Shown here in pieces: positions 43,669 to 53,586 of a stretch of DNA of 64,000 nt. The notes beneath the pieces are model-generated. The model saw only the letters and a list, made by a program, of their open reading frames with translations. It made no database searches and had not been told where the DNA came from. A program made the translations under genes and the position numbers. The number at the start of each line of letters is the position of its first letter. The stretch's first letter is position 1. Origin of the DNA: Clostridia bacterium (lineage in GTDB: Bacteria; Bacillota; Clostridia; Oscillospirales; CAG-382); contig JAFQAP010000026.1 in the NCBI GenBank assembly GCA_017399965.1, positions 51,196-115,195 of the forward strand, in the 5' to 3' direction.

Positions 43669-45469
43669 CGTCCAGCTTAAGCACAGCCATAAACGCTTCC
43701 TGAGGCACTTCCACGGTACCGAAGGTGCGCATACGCTTTTTACCTTCCTTCTGCTTTTCAAGCAGCTTTTTCTTTCTGGTAATATCGCCGCCGTAGCACT
43801 TTGCCAACACGTCTTTTCTCATAGCCTTTACGGTTTCGCGGGCGATGATCTTTCCTCCGATAGCCGCCTGAACGGGAATTTCAAACAGCTGGCGGGGGAT
43901 ATGATCCTTTAGCTTTTCACATATTTTTCTTGCTCTTGCATACGCCTTGTCCGCGTGTACTATAAAGGAAAGCGCATCAATAACGTCGCCGTTAAGCAGT
44001 ATATCCAGCTTAACCAGCTTGGAAACCTGATATCCGTTAGGCTCATAATCCAGAGATGCGTATCCTCTTGTGCGGGATTTAAGGGAATCAAAGAAATCGT
44101 AAACTATCTCGTTTAGAGGCATATCATAGTGCAGTTCCGCCCGGTCGGTATGAATATACTTCATATCTATAAAGGTACCGCGTCTGTCCTGGCAAAGCTC
44201 CATAACCGCGCCCACGTATTCGGGAGGGGTTATAATAGAAGCTTTTACAATAGGCTCGCGGGTGGATTCTATCTCCTCCGGGGCAGGGTAGTTTGTAGGG
44301 TTGTCGATCATCACAACCTGTCCGTTTTTAAGTGTTATCTCGTATATAACGCTGGGTGCGGTGGTAATAAGATCAAGGTTGAATTCTCTTTCAAGTCTTT
44401 CTTCAATAACGTCCATATGCAAAAGACCTAAGAAACCGCATCTGAAACCAAATCCCAACGCAATAGACGTTTCGGGTTCGAAAACAAAGGAAGCGTCGTT
44501 AAGCTGTAGCTTTTCAATAGCGTCCTTAAGATCTCCGTACTTCGCTCCGTCCGCAGGATAAATTCCCGCAAAAACCATAGGCATTGCTTTTTTAAAGCCG
44601 GGCAGGGGAGCAGGGGCAGGGTCGTCTGCGGAAACGATGGTATCGCCCACCTTTGTGTCCGCAATATTTTTAATGCTGGCAGTAAGATAACCTACTTCGC
44701 CTGCGTAAAGACGGTCTCTCGGTTCAAGAGAAAAAGCAGACATGGTACCAACTTCAACAATATCAAACACAGCACCGGTGTGGAACATTTTTACCTTGTC
44801 ACCCACACCTATGCTTCCTTCGTTTACGCGGAAATATACGATAACACCTTTGTAGGAATCATAGAAGGAATCGAATATCAGCGCCTTAAGGGGTGCGTTA
44901 ACGTCTCCCGTAGGTGCAGGTACGTCCGCAACCACGCGCTCAAGCACGTCTTTGATGTTTATGCCCATCTTTGCGCTTATTTCGGGTGCGTTGTCTGCGG
45001 GAATGCCGATAATCTCTTCCAATTCGTCCTTTGCGCCTTGAATATCCGCAGAGGGAAGGTCTATTTTGTTTATAACGGGAACTATCTCCAGGTCATTGTC
45101 AATGGCGAGATATGCGTTTGCAAGGGTCTGCGCCTGAATTCCTTGAGTGGCGTCAACGATGAGTATAGCCCCCTCGCACGCCTTGAGAGAACGGGAAACC
45201 TCGTAGGTAAAGTCTACGTGACCCGGAGTGTCAATAAGGTTCATGGAATAGGTGTTGCCGTCATCTGCGTGGTAATCGAACTGAACGGCGCGGGCTTTAA
45301 TGGTAATTCCGCGTTCCTTTTCAAGATCCATATTGTCAAGCATCTGCTCACCGACTTCGCGGGCGGAAACCGCGCGGGTGTGCTCAAGCAAACGGTCGGC
45401 AAGGGTACTTTTGCCGTGATCTATATGAGCTACTATTGAAAAATTTCTTATTTTGCTGATATCGTACAT
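43661..45469 (-). CDS. lepA: Elongation factor 4 (LepA), back-translocating GTPase
   Basis: The 602-residue length matches LepA (about 600). The G1 motif AHIDHGKST is followed by G2-G4 ([23 protein letters not shown]), and the LepA-specific C-terminal domain contains GEMRKRMR-type sequence ([20 protein letters not shown]). It acts on the ribosome to reverse or pause mis-set translocation. It is placed 17 bp after the lipid-kinase gene and overlapped by hemW, as in many Firmicutes. Confidence 0.97.
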   Translation of the reverse strand: MYDISKIRNFSIVAHIDHGKSTLADRLLEHTRAVSAREVGEQMLDNMDLEKERGITIKARAVQFDYHADDGNTYSMNLIDTPGHVDFTYEVSRSLKACEGAILIVDATQGIQAQTLANAYLAIDNDLEIVPVINKIDLPSADIQGAKDELEEIIGIPADNAPEISAKMGINIKDVLERVVADVPAPTGDVNAPLKALIFDSFYDSYKGVIVYFRVNEGSIGVGDKVKMFHTGAVFDIVEVGTMSAFSLEPRDRLYAGEVGYLTASIKNIADTKVGDTIVSADDPAPAPLPGFKKAMPMVFAGIYPADGAKYGDLKDAIEKLQLNDASFVFEPETSIALGFGFRCGFLGLLHMDVIEERLEREFNLDLITTAPSVIYEITLKNGQVVMIDNPTNYPAPEEIESTREPIVKASIITPPEYVGAVMELCQDRRGTFIDMKYIHTDRAELHYDMPLNEIVYDFFDSLKSRTRGYASLDYEPNGYQVSKLVKLDILLNGDVIDALSFIVHADKAYARARKICEKLKDHIPRQLFEIPVQAAIGGKIIARETVKAMRKDVLAKCYGGDITRKKKLLEKQKEGKKRMRTFGTVEVPQEAFMAVLKLDDE

Positions 45470-45486
45470 AAATTATTGTCTTCCTG

Positions 45487-46383
45487 TCATTTTTTACTTC
45501 CCGAAAGCAGTAAAAGCTTTTTCTTGGGAATATCAAAGGAAACGGTGGAAAACTTTCCGCCGTCTTCGCCGTCCAGCGTCCAGCCGGATTCGGAGGGGAT
45601 GGTAAGCTCTGCTTTTGTTATCTGCTTAATGGTTATCAGTTTATTTTCAAAATTGGATTGCATTATATCTCCCACCAGCTGCATAAGGTCCTGTCCGTTC
45701 TGGGGGGCGGCAATAAGGCAAAGCTCAAACAAACCGTCGTTAAATAAAACCGTTCCCGTGTCAAGGCGTATAACACCGCCTACGCTGGTAGAGTTGGATA
45801 TGGAGCAAAACAGATACTCGCCGTCAAAGCTGCCTTTATCGGTAGAACCGGTAATGCGCATTTTTGAAATATCGGACACGGATTTAATTCCCTCAAGAAC
45901 GTAAGCCAAATGACCCAATGCATTTTTCATGGATTGCTTTGTGGCATAGGATACCTTTGTAAAGGCGCCGGTAGCTGCGATATACGCAAAGTATTTTTCG
46001 TTCACTCTGCCGATATCGTATTTTTTTGGATTAAAGGCTGCTATCGTCTCCGCTCCCTCACGGGCGTTTGTGGTTATCCCCAAAGACCTTGCCGTGTCGT
46101 TAGTGCTGCCGGTGGGGATATAGCCAACGGGAATATTCCTTTCCGCTCTCATTACACCGTTTACAATTTCGGACAAGGTTCCGTCGCCGCCTACGGCAAC
46201 AAGCATATCAAAATGCTCGGTGGCTTTTTCTGCGGTAAGTATGGTTTCTTCTTTATTCTTCGTAACGTAAACCGTTGAAATTATATCGTATTTTGATAAG
46301 GTTTCAATAACCTCTGCGAGTACGGTTCTTGCTTTCCCCATTCCGGAGTGAAAGTTCACTATAAGTAATGCTTTTTTATACAT
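45487..46383 (-). CDS. Diacylglycerol kinase-like lipid kinase (DagK/YegS family)
   Basis: The 298-residue product has the hallmark VGGDGTLSEIVNGV (residues about 57-70), YIPTGSTNDTARSLGI and a later VGGVIRLDTGTVLF beta domain. These belong to the DagK_cat superfamily, which phosphorylates diacylglycerol or related lipids to phosphatidate. GGAGGTAA lies six bases before the start. It shares a divergent promoter region with the DUF4855-dockerin gene and is the first gene of the lepA-hemW operon. Confidence 0.9.
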   Translation of the reverse strand: MYKKALLIVNFHSGMGKARTVLAEVIETLSKYDIISTVYVTKNKEETILTAEKATEHFDMLVAVGGDGTLSEIVNGVMRAERNIPVGYIPTGSTNDTARSLGITTNAREGAETIAAFNPKKYDIGRVNEKYFAYIAATGAFTKVSYATKQSMKNALGHLAYVLEGIKSVSDISKMRITGSTDKGSFDGEYLFCSISNSTSVGGVIRLDTGTVLFNDGLFELCLIAAPQNGQDLMQLVGDIMQSNFENKLITIKQITKAELTIPSESGWTLDGEDGGKFSTVSFDIPKKKLLLLSGSKK

Positions 46384-46409
46384 ACCGAGTTACCTCCATG
46401 GTGTTTTTT

Positions 46410-46461
46410 ATTTTAACATAAAAATTTAAGTATTGCAATATCAAACCTTGTGTGTTATCAT
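46410..46461. promoter_or_regulatory. Divergent promoters sharing one palindromic -35 hexamer
   Basis: TTGCAA (46433-46438) is its own reverse complement. Leftwards it is 17 bp from ATTTTA (46410-46415; TAAAAT on the minus strand), which starts the dagK operon; rightwards it is 17 bp from TATCAT (46456-46461), which starts the DUF4855-dockerin gene. Both have the ideal spacer. Polymerase can therefore use only one direction at a time. Confidence 0.65.
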
Positions 46462-46488
46462 TATTTTGTGAAAGTGGGAGTGTTTAAT

Positions 46489-48813
46489 TTGAAAAAATAT
46501 GTTTGCTTGCTTCTTATAACTGTTTTGGTTGTCGGTACTCTGCCGGCAGCCGGTATTTCCGCGTCTGCAAAAGGACTTGTAAAGCCATCGGATTTCGGCG
46601 GTATACAAAACGTTATGCTTATGTATACCTTTGGTAATCAGGGTGCCGTGTCAAGCAGACATACCGTAGAGACCTTGCTTCCTTACGCAGGCTATTACGG
46701 AACGGACGGCAAATTAAAAGATACTTTTTACGATGCGTTTCTCCTGCTGCCCTGCGTTTCCACGGGACCTTCCGGCGGAACAATGTATTTAAGCAAAAAT
46801 CCTGCCGTTTCTTCGGATTGGCAGGCGTATATAGATGATATTTTTGCGGCAGGATATAATCTTGATGCTTTGAACACAGCTATCGGTCAGGTCAAAAACG
46901 AGCTGGGCAAAAAAGATTACAAGGTAAAAGTATTCTTCACTCTTATATATCCTACCGAAGGGCAGACAAATTTCGGGTCCATCGGCGGCAAAACCTACAA
47001 TTTTTCCAAAACGGAGGACCGTATCGCCATCTGCAAATGGCAGGTGGAAAACTACATAAAGCTTTTTGAAAGCGGTAATTACGAAAATCTTGAGCTGTAC
47101 GGATTTTACTGGTTTGAGGAATTTTTAAACACTTCAAGCGCTACCGAAAAAAAGCTTCTCACCGCAGCCACCGATCACATTCGGGAAAAGGGATATAAAT
47201 CGGTATGGATTCCTTATTATATGGCGCAGGGCTGGAACAGATGGAAGGAATACGGTTTTGATATCGCCTGCTTACAGCCCAACTATATGTTTAATGCAAA
47301 TGCGGAAAAAGAGCGTGTTAAAAACGCCGTGGATCACGCAAAGCAAAACGATATGTGCAACGAAGTTGAGATCAGTGCAAAGATATGCGATTCCACCGAT
47401 TATTATAACCGTTATCTTACGTATCTTAAGGATTTCGCCGCAAACGGCGCTATGGATGCGGTTAAGATGTATTATCAGGACGTAAGGTTTTATTACGAAT
47501 GCTTCAGATCCCAAATTCCCGAAATACGCCTTATATACGATCTTACTTATAAATACGCAAAAGGAACCTTAAAAGAATCCGACGTAGCGGACAAATATAT
47601 AGACTCGATAAACGAAACCGACGGAATGGATATTGTTTCTTACGGCTGTTCGTATACCGCTACCACGCCCTACACAAATTCCACCAACGGATATGCCGAT
47701 ATAAGCGGAAAAGAGCTTACAGACGGCGCTTACTATACCAGCAGCTATGGCACGGAATGGCACGCTTTTCACAGAGGCCTTACCGAAAAAGACGGAAGAC
47801 ATCAGGTAACCGTTGATCTGGGAAGCGTGTATACGGATCTTGAAAAAATATATATGGAATTCCGTGAAGATAGCGGCGCATCTATCGGCTTGCCCGAATA
47901 CGTGGAGTTTTACGTTTCGGATAACGGCACAGATTTTACTCTGCTTAAAAAGGTGAGCTTAAAAAAGGCGGCTATAGGCTGTCCCGGCGCCGTTATAAAC
48001 CAAAGCTTTTCCGCCCGCTACGTAAAAGCGGTGTTCCCCACCTCCGCAAGATCCTTTGTGTTTGTTTCGGAACTTGCTGTCGGGCAGGAAAGACGGAGCC
48101 ATGTGTGGGGAGAGGGATACGAAATAATCTCCACCGGCTGTAAATACGATGCCTTCACGCCTTATACCAATACGGCGGAATGGGACGCACCTTATATGAA
48201 GATAGACGGTAAAGAGCTTACCGACGGAATACTTGCTTCCTCTTCTTTGGGCACGGAATGGCACGATATGCACGCTTCTATGCTTGAAAAGGGCGAAAAA
48301 TTCTTTATTACCGTAGATCTTGGCAAAATACGCGACGATCTGTCGTATTTTGATATTCAGTTCGGCTACGCTTTGGAAAGCGGTATATCAAAGCCCGATA
48401 CGGTTACATATTCCGTTTCCGAAGATGGCGTTAACTTCACAGAGGTGGGTACCGTTGCCGTTATTTTAAGCAAAGAAAAATACGCATACGCTACTATGAA
48501 AACTGCGGAAAAGCTTAAGGCAAGATATGTAAAAGCAGAATTTCTACCCGATAATTCTATTCACAACTTCGTTTCCGAAATGGTCGTGGGTGTTTCCGAA
48601 CAAACCGAAGAAGAAAAGCCCGGCGAATATATTACGGGGGATGTAAATCTTTCCGGAAAATATGAAATTGCGGATTATCTTGCGGCTCGGCGCATTGCCT
48701 TTGGAAATCTCAAAGCTTCCGTAACCTCGTTCGCTGCCGCAGATACAGATAAAGACGGGATGATAACTCAAAAAGATTTTGAGATTATCAAAGAACTCGT
48801 CTTAAAACAGTAA
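46489..48813 (+). CDS. Secreted DUF4855 protein with two discoidin-like domains and C-terminal dockerin
   Basis: The product is about 774 residues if translation begins at TTG 46489, eight bases after GGGAG; an upstream GTG at 46450 lacks a site and would overlap the -10 box. A signal peptide (KKYVCLLLITVLVVGTLP) leads into a DUF4855 domain (to about residue 370, with WFEEF and WIPYY landmarks), two about 150-residue beta-sandwich, discoidin-like domains (both with GTEWHAFH/GTEWHDMH and VTVDLG), and a type I dockerin with two calcium-loop repeats (DVNLSGKYEIAD and DTDKDGMITQKD). It is probably secreted and attached to a cohesin-bearing scaffold; a glycan-active or binding role is likely. Confidence 0.85.
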   Translation: MKKYVCLLLITVLVVGTLPAAGISASAKGLVKPSDFGGIQNVMLMYTFGNQGAVSSRHTVETLLPYAGYYGTDGKLKDTFYDAFLLLPCVSTGPSGGTMYLSKNPAVSSDWQAYIDDIFAAGYNLDALNTAIGQVKNELGKKDYKVKVFFTLIYPTEGQTNFGSIGGKTYNFSKTEDRIAICKWQVENYIKLFESGNYENLELYGFYWFEEFLNTSSATEKKLLTAATDHIREKGYKSVWIPYYMAQGWNRWKEYGFDIACLQPNYMFNANAEKERVKNAVDHAKQNDMCNEVEISAKICDSTDYYNRYLTYLKDFAANGAMDAVKMYYQDVRFYYECFRSQIPEIRLIYDLTYKYAKGTLKESDVADKYIDSINETDGMDIVSYGCSYTATTPYTNSTNGYADISGKELTDGAYYTSSYGTEWHAFHRGLTEKDGRHQVTVDLGSVYTDLEKIYMEFREDSGASIGLPEYVEFYVSDNGTDFTLLKKVSLKKAAIGCPGAVINQSFSARYVKAVFPTSARSFVFVSELAVGQERRSHVWGEGYEIISTGCKYDAFTPYTNTAEWDAPYMKIDGKELTDGILASSSLGTEWHDMHASMLEKGEKFFITVDLGKIRDDLSYFDIQFGYALESGISKPDTVTYSVSEDGVNFTEVGTVAVILSKEKYAYATMKTAEKLKARYVKAEFLPDNSIHNFVSEMVVGVSEQTEEEKPGEYITGDVNLSGKYEIADYLAARRIAFGNLKASVTSFAAADTDKDGMITQKDFEIIKELVLKQ

Positions 48814-48842
48814 TTACAGTCCTAAAAACAGGAGGTCGAATT

Positions 48843-50642
48843 ATGGACGCATTTGATATAATTGCGTTATTGGGCGGACTTGCTATGTTTCTCTACGGAA
48901 TGGAGATAATGAGTGCAGGTCTTAAAAAGTCCACCGGAAGCGCTTTGAAGAACGTGCTGGGAAAACTTACCCATAATGTATTTTTCGGTTTTCTTACGGG
49001 CGCTGTTGTGACTGCGGTCATTCAGTCATCTACAGCAACTATCGTACTTACTGTAGGTCTTATTTCCGCAGGCATACTTAACCTTAAGCAGGCGGCGGGA
49101 ATAGTTATGGGTGCAAACGTAGGTACTACGGTTACCGCTCAGCTTATCAGACTTATGGATATAGATTCCGGCGGAAATGTTGTGCTTAAGATATTTAAAC
49201 CGGAAACTTTGGCTCCCGTTGCTCTTGTTATAGGAATAATTCTTATAATGTTTACCAAATCCAGTAAGCTTAAGAATTCCGGCGAAATTTTCGCGGGATT
49301 CGGCGTGCTGTTTATCGGTCTGCTTAATATGACCGGCGCTGTGGAAGGCTTGGAGGATTCTCAGCTTTTTGTGGATATGATCACCAAGGTTACGGAAATT
49401 CCCGTACTCAGTATTATCGTAGGCTTGGTTATCACCGTTATTATTCAGTCTTCCTCCGCAACCGTGGGTATTTTGCAGGCACTTTCTTCCACCGGCACGC
49501 TTACCTTCTCTTTGGTATATCCTATGGTAATGGGTATAAACCTTGGCACCTGTGTTACCACCGCTATGGTATGCTCTATCGGCAGCAACAAGGACGCAAA
49601 GCGTACCGGCATAATACATATAGTTTTCAATGTTATCGGTACTGTTCTGTTTATGGGAGTAATGACAATATTGCGTACTTGCGGAGCATTACCCGAACTT
49701 TGGAATTCCGTTTCGGACAGCGGTGCGATCGCAAATTTCCAGATGATATTCAATCTCCTTACCGCTTTAGTATTGCTGCCGTTCTCCGGCTTGCTTGTAA
49801 AGCTTAGCCTGAAGATAGTAAAAGACGATCCCAAAAAGGATTTTGTAAAGCCCTTCCGTGTGCTTGATGAAAAGCTGTTTATCTCTCCCGATATCGCAGT
49901 GGCGGAAGCGGAAAAGGCTATTGCCGAAATGGGAATGACAGCAGCAAACAATCTTTCTCTTTCGTTTAATATGTTTGATAACTATTCCGCAGAGGATGCG
50001 GAAATGATACGCGCAAGAGAGGACCGTATAGACGAGTTTACCGATACTTGCGATAACTTCCTTGTCCGTCTTTCCAGACACGCCAAATCCGGCGCACAGA
50101 CACGGGCTATCAACCGCCTTATGCAGACCAACACCAACTTCGAGCGTATCGGCGATTACGCTACGGATATACTTGAATTTGCGGAAAGTATGAAGCGGGA
50201 CGGAACGGCATTTTCCTCCGGCGCAAAGAGAGAACTCGAGCTTATGTGTTCTGCGGTAAAGGAGATAGTTGAGCTTACGGTAAGCGCTGTGGAAAACGGC
50301 GACCTTTCTATCGCAGAAAAGGTAGAGCCTCTTGAAGAAACTATAGACGATATGATCGCTCTTCTTAAGGACAGACATATAGAGCGTCTTAAATTGGGCA
50401 CCTGTATGGTATCCTCGGGCCTTATATTCGTAGAAACCTTAACGTATCTCGAGCGTGCGGCTGACCAATGCTCTTCTATCGCGCTTCTGCTGCTCGCCCG
50501 TGAAAATGCAGAGATAATGTCCAATCACCACCAGTATCTCAGAGAACTTCACAAAGGCGCAAAGCGTGAATATACCGAAGAACTCAACCGCAGACGTCTG
50601 CAGTATATGGAACCTCTTTTGGAGATCACATCGGGCAGTTAA
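48843..50642 (+). CDS. Na+/phosphate cotransporter family protein with PhoU-like C-terminus
   Basis: The 599-residue product has two repeated Na/Pi cotransporter domains carrying the paired QSS motifs (VIQSSTATIVL and VIIQSSSATVGIL), about ten helices to residue 330, then a PhoU-like helical C-terminal domain (NLSLSFNMFDNYSAEDA, NTNFERIGDYATDILEFAE). AGGAGGTC lies just before the ATG. It begins 29 bp after the dockerin-protein stop and probably shares its transcript. It should import phosphate with sodium; PhoU-type tails regulate this. Confidence 0.92.
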   Translation: MDAFDIIALLGGLAMFLYGMEIMSAGLKKSTGSALKNVLGKLTHNVFFGFLTGAVVTAVIQSSTATIVLTVGLISAGILNLKQAAGIVMGANVGTTVTAQLIRLMDIDSGGNVVLKIFKPETLAPVALVIGIILIMFTKSSKLKNSGEIFAGFGVLFIGLLNMTGAVEGLEDSQLFVDMITKVTEIPVLSIIVGLVITVIIQSSSATVGILQALSSTGTLTFSLVYPMVMGINLGTCVTTAMVCSIGSNKDAKRTGIIHIVFNVIGTVLFMGVMTILRTCGALPELWNSVSDSGAIANFQMIFNLLTALVLLPFSGLLVKLSLKIVKDDPKKDFVKPFRVLDEKLFISPDIAVAEAEKAIAEMGMTAANNLSLSFNMFDNYSAEDAEMIRAREDRIDEFTDTCDNFLVRLSRHAKSGAQTRAINRLMQTNTNFERIGDYATDILEFAESMKRDGTAFSSGAKRELELMCSAVKEIVELTVSAVENGDLSIAEKVEPLEETIDDMIALLKDRHIERLKLGTCMVSSGLIFVETLTYLERAADQCSSIALLLLARENAEIMSNHHQYLRELHKGAKREYTEELNRRRLQYMEPLLEITSGS

Positions 50643-50687
50643 ATTCCGATGATTTTAATATTATATTTTTTAAAAGGAGAAAAATCA

Positions 50688-51512
50688 ATGAAGAAAATCG
50701 TATCAGTTTTTATCGCACTTACCCTTGTTCTTTCTCTTTGCGGCATTTTTGCTTTTGCCGAAGCAGAAAATGTTGCAGCCGGTAAGAGTTATGAGCTTAA
50801 CGGCTTAAGAGATCAGTATCTTGATGATGACACCAAAAAGCTTACCAACGGCGACTATGCAGCATCCTCCCACTATTCTGAACCCCAGTATGTCGGACTC
50901 AGTTTGAACTCTGATTTCTACAGTGCAAACGGTTGTGCTTCCATTATCGTGGATCTCGGCGAATCCGTTAACGTAGGCAAGGTTGTAATTTCACTTTCCA
51001 ACCACTGCTCCGCAGGTATCGGTGCACCTTCTGTTATAAATGTTTCTGTTTCTGCAGATAAATCCACCTGGAGCGAAGCAGTTGAACTTGAATATGAAGA
51101 TCTTACCGAAGCAGCAGTTGTAAAGGCTATCGGTGTTGTTAACCTGACCGCTCAGTACGTAAAATACGAACTCATCGCATCCGAAGGCAACTCTTGGATG
51201 TTCGTAGATGAAGTTGAAGTTTATAACGATGGCGAAGCAGGCGAGATAACTCCTCCCACTCCCGATGAATCTACTCCCGTAGATGAATCCACTCCCGCAA
51301 ACGAATCTACTCCCGCAGATGAATCTGCTCCTGCAGACGAATCTAAGCCCGCAAATGAATCCAAACCCGCAGACGAATCCACTCCCGCAGATTCTTCCGA
51401 AACCGAAGAAACTCCCGAAGGCGGCAACACCGCTTTGTGGATAGGCTTGGGCGTTGTAGCTTTGGTAGTTATCGTAGCTGTAATCGCTATCGTTGCAAAG
51501 AAAAAGAAGTAA
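50688..51512 (+). CDS. Surface protein: signal peptide, discoidin-like domain, Ser/Pro/Glu stalk, C-terminal membrane anchor
   Basis: The 274-residue product runs from ATG 50688, eight bases after AAAAGGAG; in-frame sequence upstream is not translated in my view. A signal peptide (residues 1 to about 23) leads into a discoidin-like beta sandwich (about 30-185, IIVDLGESVNVGKVVISL, then WMFVDEVEVYND). A repeated ES-P/KPAD/N stalk (about 190-240) spans the wall, and one transmembrane helix (WIGLGVVALVVIVAVIAIV) is followed by KKKK. There is no sorting motif, so it is anchored by the helix. It resembles the discoidin-like domains of the neighbouring dockerin protein. The ligand is unknown. Confidence 0.82.
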   Translation: MKKIVSVFIALTLVLSLCGIFAFAEAENVAAGKSYELNGLRDQYLDDDTKKLTNGDYAASSHYSEPQYVGLSLNSDFYSANGCASIIVDLGESVNVGKVVISLSNHCSAGIGAPSVINVSVSADKSTWSEAVELEYEDLTEAAVVKAIGVVNLTAQYVKYELIASEGNSWMFVDEVEVYNDGEAGEITPPTPDESTPVDESTPANESTPADESAPADESKPANESKPADESTPADSSETEETPEGGNTALWIGLGVVALVVIVAVIAIVAKKKK

Positions 51513-51534
51513 TCAAAATCTAAAAAAAGCAATT

Positions 51535-51563
51535 AAAAAACCGAGCATCAGCTCGGTTTTTTT
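51535..51563 (+). terminator. Rho-independent terminator of the surface-protein operon
   Basis: AAACCGAGC pairs with GCTCGGTTT around ATCA, then a run of seven T. Confidence 0.95.
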
Positions 51564-51575
51564 GCTATCTGTTTG

Positions 51576-51611
51576 TTTTGTGGGGATATTTTTTTCGGGG
51601 TCCCCGCAAAA
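51576..51611 (-). other. Stem-loop between converging operons, likely clpX 3' end
   Basis: TTTTGTGGGGA (51576-51586) and TCCCCGCAAAA (51601-51611) pair over 11 bases with one G-T. It lies about 65 bases after the clpX stop on the minus strand. No clear T-tract follows, so termination strength is uncertain. The flanking GGGGTCCCC recurs next to the hairpin at 10411. Confidence 0.45.
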
Positions 51612-51677
51612 TATCGGCAGGGAAACGGTAATGTCCGTAAACAAAACTATCCAGCCGTTGTTTTGTGGGGAATTTTA

Positions 51678-52919
51678 CTATTTTATCATTTCCGCGGTGA
51701 TGGTAAGCTCTTTTACGTCATCTCTGGAGGGCATTTCAAACATAAGGTCGTTCATAACGCTTTCCAGAATTCCCCGCAAACCTCTTGCACCCGTCTTAAG
51801 CTCGATCGCCTTATCCGCAATCTTTTCGATCGCCTCGTCGGTAAAGGAAAGCTCGATACCGTCAAACAAAAACAGCTTTCTGTATTGCTTGGTCAAAGCG
51901 TTCTTTGGCTCGCGGAGTATACGCACCAACGCATCTCTGTCCAGAGCATCCAAGGCAACGATGACGGGAAGTCTGCCTACCAGCTCGGGAATAAGGCCGT
52001 ATTTTACAATATCGTGAGGCACAACGTCCTTAATTATATCGTCTTTATCCTTTTTCGAGGAAAGTCCGGAGGAGTATCCGATAACCTGTCTTCCGTTACG
52101 GCTTTCGATGATATCGTTAATACCGTCGAACGCGCCGCCGCAGATAAACAGAATGTTGGTGGTGTCTATCTGTATATATTCCTGGTTGGGATGCTTTCTT
52201 CCGCCCTGAGGAGGCACGTTGGATTGTGTGCCCTCAAGAATTTTAAGCAGCGCTTGCTGCACACCTTCACCGGAAACGTCTCTGGTAATGGAACGGTTTT
52301 CGCTTCTGCGGGATATCTTGTCGATCTCGTCAACGTAAATAATGCCCTTTTCCGCTTTTGCAATATCAAAATCCGCCGCCTGAATAAGACGAAGAAGTAT
52401 ATTCTCCACGTCCTCGCCAACGTAACCCGCTTCGGTAAGAGTAGTTGCGTCTGCAATAGCAAAGGGAACGTCAAGAATCTTTGCCAATGTCTGGGCAAGC
52501 AGGGTTTTACCCACGCCTGTGGGGCCCAGCAAAAGCACGTTGCTTTTTTGAAGCACCACACCGTCATCGGGACCGGTGAGAGAGTTGATACGCTTGTAGT
52601 GGTTATAGACCGCCACGGAAAGAGCTTTCTTTGCCGCATCCTGACCGATAACGTATTCGTCCAGTGCCGCCTTTATTTCCATCGGCTTCATCAGCTTTTT
52701 TTCGGTCCCTACAGCGGGAAGTCCGTTTGCTTCGGGTACTGTCAACGCGATGCCGGTTTCATCGTTATCATCCATAAACTTTGCTTCGTATTCTGCCACT
52801 ATCTCTTCGCAAATAGAGATGCAATCGTCACAGAAATCCAGCTTCTGACCGCCTATCTCAAGCTCGGTTACTTTAAATGACGGTCTTCCGCAGAACGAGC
52901 ATATTTTGCTTTTTGCCAT
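51678..52919 (-). CDS. clpX: ATP-dependent Clp protease ATP-binding subunit ClpX
   Basis: The 413-residue product has an N-terminal zinc-binding domain with CSFCGR and CDDC, an AAA+ module with Walker A GPTGVGKT, a pore loop GYVGED, Walker B YVDEIDKI and the ClpP-docking IGF-type loop near residues 260-270 ([10 protein letters not shown]). It unfolds substrates for ClpP. It lies 3 bp after clpP on the same transcript, and upstream is tig, the conserved tig-clpP-clpX order. Confidence 0.97.
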   Translation of the reverse strand: MAKSKICSFCGRPSFKVTELEIGGQKLDFCDDCISICEEIVAEYEAKFMDDNDETGIALTVPEANGLPAVGTEKKLMKPMEIKAALDEYVIGQDAAKKALSVAVYNHYKRINSLTGPDDGVVLQKSNVLLLGPTGVGKTLLAQTLAKILDVPFAIADATTLTEAGYVGEDVENILLRLIQAADFDIAKAEKGIIYVDEIDKISRRSENRSITRDVSGEGVQQALLKILEGTQSNVPPQGGRKHPNQEYIQIDTTNILFICGGAFDGINDIIESRNGRQVIGYSSGLSSKKDKDDIIKDVVPHDIVKYGLIPELVGRLPVIVALDALDRDALVRILREPKNALTKQYRKLFLFDGIELSFTDEAIEKIADKAIELKTGARGLRGILESVMNDLMFEMPSRDDVKELTITAEMIK

Positions 52920-52922
52920 TTT

Positions 52923-53504
52923 TTATCTCTTTTCAATAATTTTGTCGATCAGACCGTAATCAAGCGCCTGCTGTGCGGTCATATAGTTATCTCTGTCCGT
53001 ATCGCGGCGGATAGTTTCGATATCCTGTCCCGTGCGCTCAGCAAGAATGGTGTTCATCTTGTCCTTGATGCGGAGTATATGCTCGGCGTGGATCTTGATA
53101 TCCGAAGCCTGACCCTGCATACCGCCCAAGGGCTGATGTATCATTATTTCGCTGTTGGGCAAGGCAATTCTCTTTCCCTTTGTACCTGCTGCAAGGAGAA
53201 AAGCGCCCATAGAAGCCGCCATACCGATACAGATGGTGGAAACGTCGCACTTGATAAAGTTCATGGTATCAAAAATAGCCATACCTGCGGAAATACTTCC
53301 GCCGGGGCTGTTAATATAAAGGCAAATGTCCTTGTCGGCATCCTGCGCCTCCAGATACAGAAGCTGAGCAACTACAAGAGATGCGGTAGCATCGTTCACT
53401 TCGTCGCAAAGGAAAATAATTCTGTCATTAAGCAGGCGGGAGAAAATATCGTAAGAACGCTCGCCCCGGTTTGTTTGCTCTACAACGTAAGGCACTAAAG
53501 CCAT
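52923..53504 (-). CDS. clpP: ATP-dependent Clp protease proteolytic subunit ClpP
   Basis: The 193-residue product starts at ATG 53504 ([19 protein letters not shown]), about 10 bases after AAAGGA; an in-frame ATG further upstream would add 17 atypical residues. The catalytic Ser is in [11 protein letters not shown], His in MIHQPLGG, and the Asp in [10 protein letters not shown]. Length is typical. It assembles a 14-mer chamber with ClpX. Confidence 0.97.
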   Translation of the reverse strand: MALVPYVVEQTNRGERSYDIFSRLLNDRIIFLCDEVNDATASLVVAQLLYLEAQDADKDICLYINSPGGSISAGMAIFDTMNFIKCDVSTICIGMAASMGAFLLAAGTKGKRIALPNSEIMIHQPLGGMQGQASDIKIHAEHILRIKDKMNTILAERTGQDIETIRRDTDRDNYMTAQQALDYGLIDKIIEKR

Positions 53505-53586
53505 AAAAAACACTATCCTTTCATACAATGGTTTATAAAATGTGGGCTGCCGCACCTGAATGAGACAGCCCGTGGTTTTGGTAAAA

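Noticed and set aside
43669..43761. Longer N-terminus for HemW
   Set aside because: The extra residues lie inside lepA, have no ribosome site and do not resemble Hem[12 protein letters not shown] is the normal start.
51262..51410. Short repeats that could suggest a CRISPR array
   Set aside because: They encode an in-frame Ser/Pro/Glu/Ala/Asp stalk in a surface protein; there are no spacers of equal length and no palindromic repeats.
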